DNA of 8,776 nucleotides, taken from Candidatus Rifleibacteriota bacterium. Lineage in GTDB: Bacteria; Riflebacteria; Ozemobacteria; Ozemobacterales; Ozemobacteraceae. Below the pieces are notes generated by a model. The model was not told where the DNA came from, ran no database searches, and saw only the letters and a list, made by a program, of their open reading frames with translations. A program made the position numbers and the translations under genes. Position 1 is the first letter of the stretch. The number at the start of each line of letters is the position of its first letter. Location: the NCBI GenBank assembly GCA_017526725.1, contig JAFXRA010000045.1, forward strand, positions 1-8,776, given 5' to 3'. Shown one piece after another: positions 5,898 through 8,776 of the stretch.

Positions 5898-7303
5898 TTA
5901 GTCGTTTGCAGAGAATCTTTATCTGCTGGTAATTTTGAAACCTCACTTAAAGAAGGAGTTTCGCTGGCAGTTTCATTTTTAATTTCTGTTCCTGCTTCTG
6001 GTTCTGATTGTGATTCTGATTCTGATTTATTTTCTGGTTCTATATTCTGTTTATCATCAGATTTTCCTTTATTATCGCTGTCATTTTTTGCTGAATCTTT
6101 TGATTTATTAAGTTTAATACCATTCAAAACACTGTCAGGAACAAGGTATTTAAGGTCTTTTTCCATAGCGGAAGTTCTCATTTTTCCACTGATTGTGACA
6201 AAATCGTTTAAATTGCTTTCTTTTTTAACTTCCTGCAAAAGCTTTAAATTTGATTTAAGAGGGATTCTTGTGCCGTCATCAAGCTTTAAAACCCATCTTA
6301 CCATATACTTCTTTCTGCTAAGCAACTGTTTTTCAGGAATTAATAATCCTGAATAAGTATATATTTTTTCATTTTCATCATCTTCTGATTTTGGTTTACC
6401 TTCCGTTAACAAAACAGGTTCCAAGGGCTCAGACATCTTCTTTAGCAGTTTGTCTTTTTTGGTAGATTTAGCGGTTTTAGCTGATTTTTCTTCTTCTTTT
6501 CTTTTTCTCTTAGAAGAGGGTTCTTCATCTATTTCATCAGCAGAAACTATACCTTCTAATTTTTCATATTCTGGAATATCTATTGTTTCTTCAGAATCTT
6601 TTTCTTCAATAATCACAACTTCTTCACCAACTGGTTTATTAGAGAATTCTGGATCTTCTTCCGGCTGTTCTTTTGATAATTCTGTTGTTTCTGAATTCTT
6701 TTCTTCAGAAGTTGAAATATCTGAGATAGTAGCTGATTCGGTAGCATTTTCCGTATATAAGTCAGTATAAGAAGCTATGGTCTTGGTCTCTTTATCGCTA
6801 AGCTTTTCAGTTATTTTATCAGGATTTTTTTCTAATAATGCTTCACCTGTATTGTTCTTAGATTCCTGTATGGCTGCTTCCTTCAAAAGTTCATCTGCCC
6901 TGGCTTCAATTCTAGCTCTATCATCTTTTGAGTGAACATCGACCAATTCATCTTCATCTGGAATTTCAGTATTGTCATTAATTACTTTTACCTGACCGTT
7001 AAATTCAGACAATAAGTCTTTGGTAGAACGGTTTCTTTCAGAATCTTTTATATTGTGGTCTTTTCCCATAAATTCATCTGAAAGAGGGTCTGCATAAAAA
7101 GTATTAATTACTTCGTTTTTGGGTAAATTACTAAATGAAGTTGAGGCTACACCAGCTTCATCATCTTTTATCTGTGCAGCGTTAATATTGCTTTCTTTTT
7201 TTGTGTTTCTTTTTTTGCCGAATTGAATTGTTTCTGCATTGGCAGATACAGCAAGAATGCTATATAAAATGAATATATTTAGTAACTTACCTGTAATTTT
7301 CAT
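5894..7303 (-). CDS. Secreted acidic low-complexity protein with a small beta-rich (OB-like?) domain
   Basis: 469 residues from the chosen start. A Sec signal peptide fills residues 1-23, with cleavage expected after SANA and before ETIQF. Residues 24-300 are highly charged and low in complexity, rich in Glu, Ser, Asp, Lys and Thr, with a basic patch KRKRK at 265-269. The only part that looks folded is about 313-391: alternating strands around YSGLLIPEKQ, MVRWVLKLDDGTRIPL and DFVTISGKMR. This resembles a small beta-barrel of OB or SH3 type, but I cannot name a family. Residues 396-469 are again disordered and acidic. There is no membrane anchor after the signal, so it is probably periplasmic or released. 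An in-frame ATG at 7345 exists but has no ribosome site and would spoil the signal peptide. The gene heads a two-gene unit with uvrC and overlaps it by four bases. No function is proposed. Confidence 0.8.
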   Translation of the reverse strand: MKITGKLLNIFILYSILAVSANAETIQFGKKRNTKKESNINAAQIKDDEAGVASTSFSNLPKNEVINTFYADPLSDEFMGKDHNIKDSERNRSTKDLLSEFNGQVKVINDNTEIPDEDELVDVHSKDDRARIEARADELLKEAAIQESKNNTGEALLEKNPDKITEKLSDKETKTIASYTDLYTENATESATISDISTSEEKNSETTELSKEQPEEDPEFSNKPVGEEVVIIEEKDSEETIDIPEYEKLEGIVSADEIDEEPSSKRKRKEEEKSAKTAKSTKKDKLLKKMSEPLEPVLLTEGKPKSEDDENEKIYTYSGLLIPEKQLLSRKKYMVRWVLKLDDGTRIPLKSNLKLLQEVKKESNLNDFVTISGKMRTSAMEKDLKYLVPDSVLNGIKLNKSKDSAKNDSDNKGKSDDKQNIEPENKSESESQSEPEAGTEIKNETASETPSLSEVSKLPADKDSLQTTK

Positions 7304-7307
7304 ACAG

Positions 7308-7315
7308 TTCTCCTT
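7308..7315 (-). promoter_or_regulatory. Strong ribosome binding site that fixes the start at 7303
   Basis: The minus strand reads AAGGAGAA, with AGGAG six bases before the ATG at 7301-7303. It decides between this start and the longer frame beginning at 7345, which has no such site. Confidence 0.85.
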
Positions 7316-7342
7316 GAGTTTTCCGTAAAAGCATTTTATCAT
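7314..7342 (+). promoter_or_regulatory. Candidate promoter for the monophosphatase gene
   Basis: TTGAGT (7314-7319) and TATCAT (7337-7342) are separated by exactly 17 bases. The transcript would start near 7349, giving a leader of about 36 bases that includes the AGGTGA ribosome site. The -10 box overlaps the -10 box of the opposing promoter. Confidence 0.5.
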
Positions 7343-7361
7343 CATTAGGAAATAATCTCAA
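7333..7361 (-). promoter_or_regulatory. Candidate promoter for the secreted protein-uvrC unit
   Basis: On the minus strand TTGAGA (7356-7361) and TAAAAT (7333-7338) are 17 bases apart, a good match to the housekeeping consensus. The transcript would start near 7326, just upstream of the AAGGAGAA ribosome site. Confidence 0.55.
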
Positions 7362-7384
7362 ATCAAGTTTCAGGTGAAAAAAAA

Positions 7385-8164
7385 ATGCAGGAATTATCAA
7401 AGTATTTAGACGGTGCACAGAAGGCAGCGAATATCTCTTCTGAAATGATAAAGAAAAATTTTTATAATAAACATAATATCGTGCATAAAGGTACTGTAGA
7501 CCTTGTAACAGAAGTAGACCTAGCTTCTGAAAAAATATTAAAGGAAGAACTGACAAAAGCTTTTCCTGAAATAAAGTTTTATGGAGAAGAAGGTGGCGGA
7601 GAAGACTGGCGAAATGGTGATTTCTGGATAGTTGACCCTATTGACGGCACAACAAATTTTGCTAATCGCCTACCCCATTTTTCAATTTCCATTGCACTCT
7701 GCCATAATGGTGTTCCACTTGTTGGAGTAATCAAAAATCCAATTAATAATGAAACATACTACAGTTTTAAAGATGGCGGAGCATTCTGTAATGAAGACAG
7801 GATTCATGTCAGTGATATAAGCGATATAAACAACGCTCTAGCTGTAACCGGTTTTCCCTATAACAGAAGAGAACATATTGATGAAGTAACCACCAGATTA
7901 AAAAATATGCTTATGCACGTGCAGGATGTTCGCCGTTTCGGTTCTGCTGCTCTTGATCTATGTTACCTTGCCAAAGGTATTTATTCTATTTATTGGGAAA
8001 AAAACCTCAAGCCTTGGGATGTTGCCGCAGGCCAACTACTCTTAGAGGAAGCTGGTGGAAAGATAACCAGATACGACGGTTCAAAAATGGAATTAGATTC
8101 TCTTGAACTTTTAGCTACAAACGGCATACTTCATAATCAATCAATAGAGATTCTTAAACTTTGA
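7385..8164 (+). CDS. suhB: Inositol-1-monophosphatase family protein (SuhB-like)
   Basis: 259 residues, the usual family length. The family comprises magnesium-dependent enzymes that remove phosphate from inositol-1-phosphate and related sugar phosphates. Visible motifs, in order: DLVTEVDLASEK (39-50), GEEGG with metal-binding E68 (67-71), WIVDPIDGTTNF (81-92) with D84 and D87, the FGSAALDLCYLAKG stretch (185-198), and WDVAAGQLLLEEAGG (211-225) with D212. The active-site set is complete. AGGTGA (7372-7377) sits seven bases before the ATG. A membrane protein gene follows after 29 bases, so an operon is likely. Family members differ in substrate (inositol phosphate, histidinol phosphate, fructose bisphosphate, PAP), and motifs alone do not choose between them. 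The symbol is given for similarity, not for the transcription-antitermination role of E. coli SuhB. Confidence 0.93.
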   Translation: MQELSKYLDGAQKAANISSEMIKKNFYNKHNIVHKGTVDLVTEVDLASEKILKEELTKAFPEIKFYGEEGGGEDWRNGDFWIVDPIDGTTNFANRLPHFSISIALCHNGVPLVGVIKNPINNETYYSFKDGGAFCNEDRIHVSDISDINNALAVTGFPYNRREHIDEVTTRLKNMLMHVQDVRRFGSAALDLCYLAKGIYSIYWEKNLKPWDVAAGQLLLEEAGGKITRYDGSKMELDSLELLATNGILHNQSIEILKL

Positions 8165-8193
8165 ATTTACAAAAAATAAAATAGGATCAATAA

Positions 8194-8776
8194 ATGTTTA
8201 ATACAGTATTTGACTCTTCTTTTCCTTTGAACCTAGGCTTACAAGTTTTAGGCGGAATAGCCTTAACACTCACAATCATAATTTTTTTCTGTAAAAAATA
8301 CTGGGATTCTTTAAAGAAATACATTATTTTTTTAATTTTAGGTTTAATGTTTTTCAACCCCTTTATAATGTTTTTTATTTTTATTATATTTGGAATAATG
8401 CCAATAGCTTTTAGTTCAATAATATATTTAAAGAAACCTCAGGAATACAGAATTCAAATACGGCATAAAGTATCAAGTCATTCTAGTAATAATTCTAAAG
8501 GTATAAAGGTAAGTAGCGATTCAGAATATAAAATGTACACTTATAAATGGTGGGATGATAAATCTAATGAAGAAGTATATTTTGAAGTAAACAAATACCA
8601 ATATGATAAATTATATAAGAACGAATACGTTTATATAAAGTCATATAGAGGAATTTTTGGTTATCAACATTTATATAAGGACAAAGATTTTTTAAGACCG
8701 GATGAAGAAGCAAATAAAACAATCCAAAAACCAACTACCGCAAAAACAGGGGTTGTAAACAACAGAAAAGTTGATA
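8194..8776 (+). CDS. Membrane protein of unknown function, 3' end cut by window edge
   Basis: The frame is open from ATG 8194 to the window edge (194 codons, no stop). AGGA (8183-8186) lies seven bases before the ATG. Hydrophobic segments lie at about 13-32 and 43-79; the second is long enough for two passes, with a polar NP in the middle. A soluble region from about 80 is rich in Tyr, Lys and Asp, with a beta-like block 125-165 (EEVYFEVNKYQYDKLYKNEY, then VYIKSYRGIFGYQHLY). This recalls small membrane-attached domains in which a residue pattern 'Y-x-x-L-x-x-x-(D/E)-x-V' precedes a short barrel strand, but I cannot assign a family. After residue 170 the chain turns polar (TIQKPTTAKTG). The short gap behind the monophosphatase gene suggests co-transcription; a shared function is not shown. 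Confidence 0.7.
   Translation, partial: MFNTVFDSSFPLNLGLQVLGGIALTLTIIIFFCKKYWDSLKKYIIFLILGLMFFNPFIMFFIFIIFGIMPIAFSSIIYLKKPQEYRIQIRHKVSSHSSNNSKGIKVSSDSEYKMYTYKWWDDKSNEEVYFEVNKYQYDKLYKNEYVYIKSYRGIFGYQHLYKDKDFLRPDEEANKTIQKPTTAKTGVVNNRKVD

Noticed and set aside
6450..6770. Plus-strand serine-rich frame of 106 codons
   Set aside because: It is the antisense of the Glu/Ser/Lys-rich low-complexity part of the secreted protein; biased composition keeps it open.
7304..7345. Longer N-terminus for the secreted protein, starting at the ATG at 7345
   Set aside because: No ribosome site is present, it would begin upstream of the predicted transcript start, and it would place polar residues before the signal peptide.
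7287..7556. Minus-strand frame of 89 codons across the divergent promoters
   Set aside because: It overlaps the monophosphatase coding start and both promoters, and shows no domain or ribosome site.

Overview
The window is AT-rich bacterial DNA with six complete protein genes, a gene cut by each edge, and one GC-rich repeat-bearing intergenic region. Shine-Dalgarno sites (GGAG/AGGAG types) and -10 boxes are easy to see. Exported proteins with Sec signal peptides, a GLUG-motif surface protein and housekeeping uvrC and inositol monophosphatase genes fit a host-associated or anaerobic bacterium. The sequence alone does not settle the phylum. I saw no phage, transposase, CRISPR, tRNA or rRNA.

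Layout. At 1-190 (minus) is the N-terminus of a zinc-ribbon protein. From 191 to 501 lies a non-coding stretch holding a probable terminator hairpin, a GC-rich nested palindrome with imperfect 41-nt terminal inverted repeats (292-424), and a degenerate GCTCT tandem repeat (434-499) that ends at the stop codon of the next gene. At 502-3369 (minus) is a 955-residue secreted protein with a GLUG domain, in which seven glycine positions fall at exact 28-residue spacing, and a Pro/Glu/Lys/Val tail built of 14-residue repeats. At 3435-3638 (minus) and 3785-4045 (plus) are two tiny membrane proteins, divergently transcribed from TATAAT-containing promoters.

At 4098-5897 (minus) is a complete uvrC. 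It overlaps by ATGA with the upstream gene (5894-7303, minus), which encodes a secreted, acidic, low-complexity protein with one small beta-rich domain. At 7385-8164 (plus) is an inositol-monophosphatase-family gene, followed 29 nt later by an unrecognised membrane protein that runs off the right edge. The two transcription units diverge from an 81-nt gap where two good promoters overlap at their -10 boxes.

Functional links. UvrC acts in nucleotide excision repair. Its coupling to an exported protein looks like operon organisation rather than shared function. The monophosphatase and the trailing membrane gene probably form an operon. I found no convincing multi-gene novel system. The most unusual items are the regular GLUG protein, the repeats abutting its 3' end, and the exported protein coupled to uvrC.
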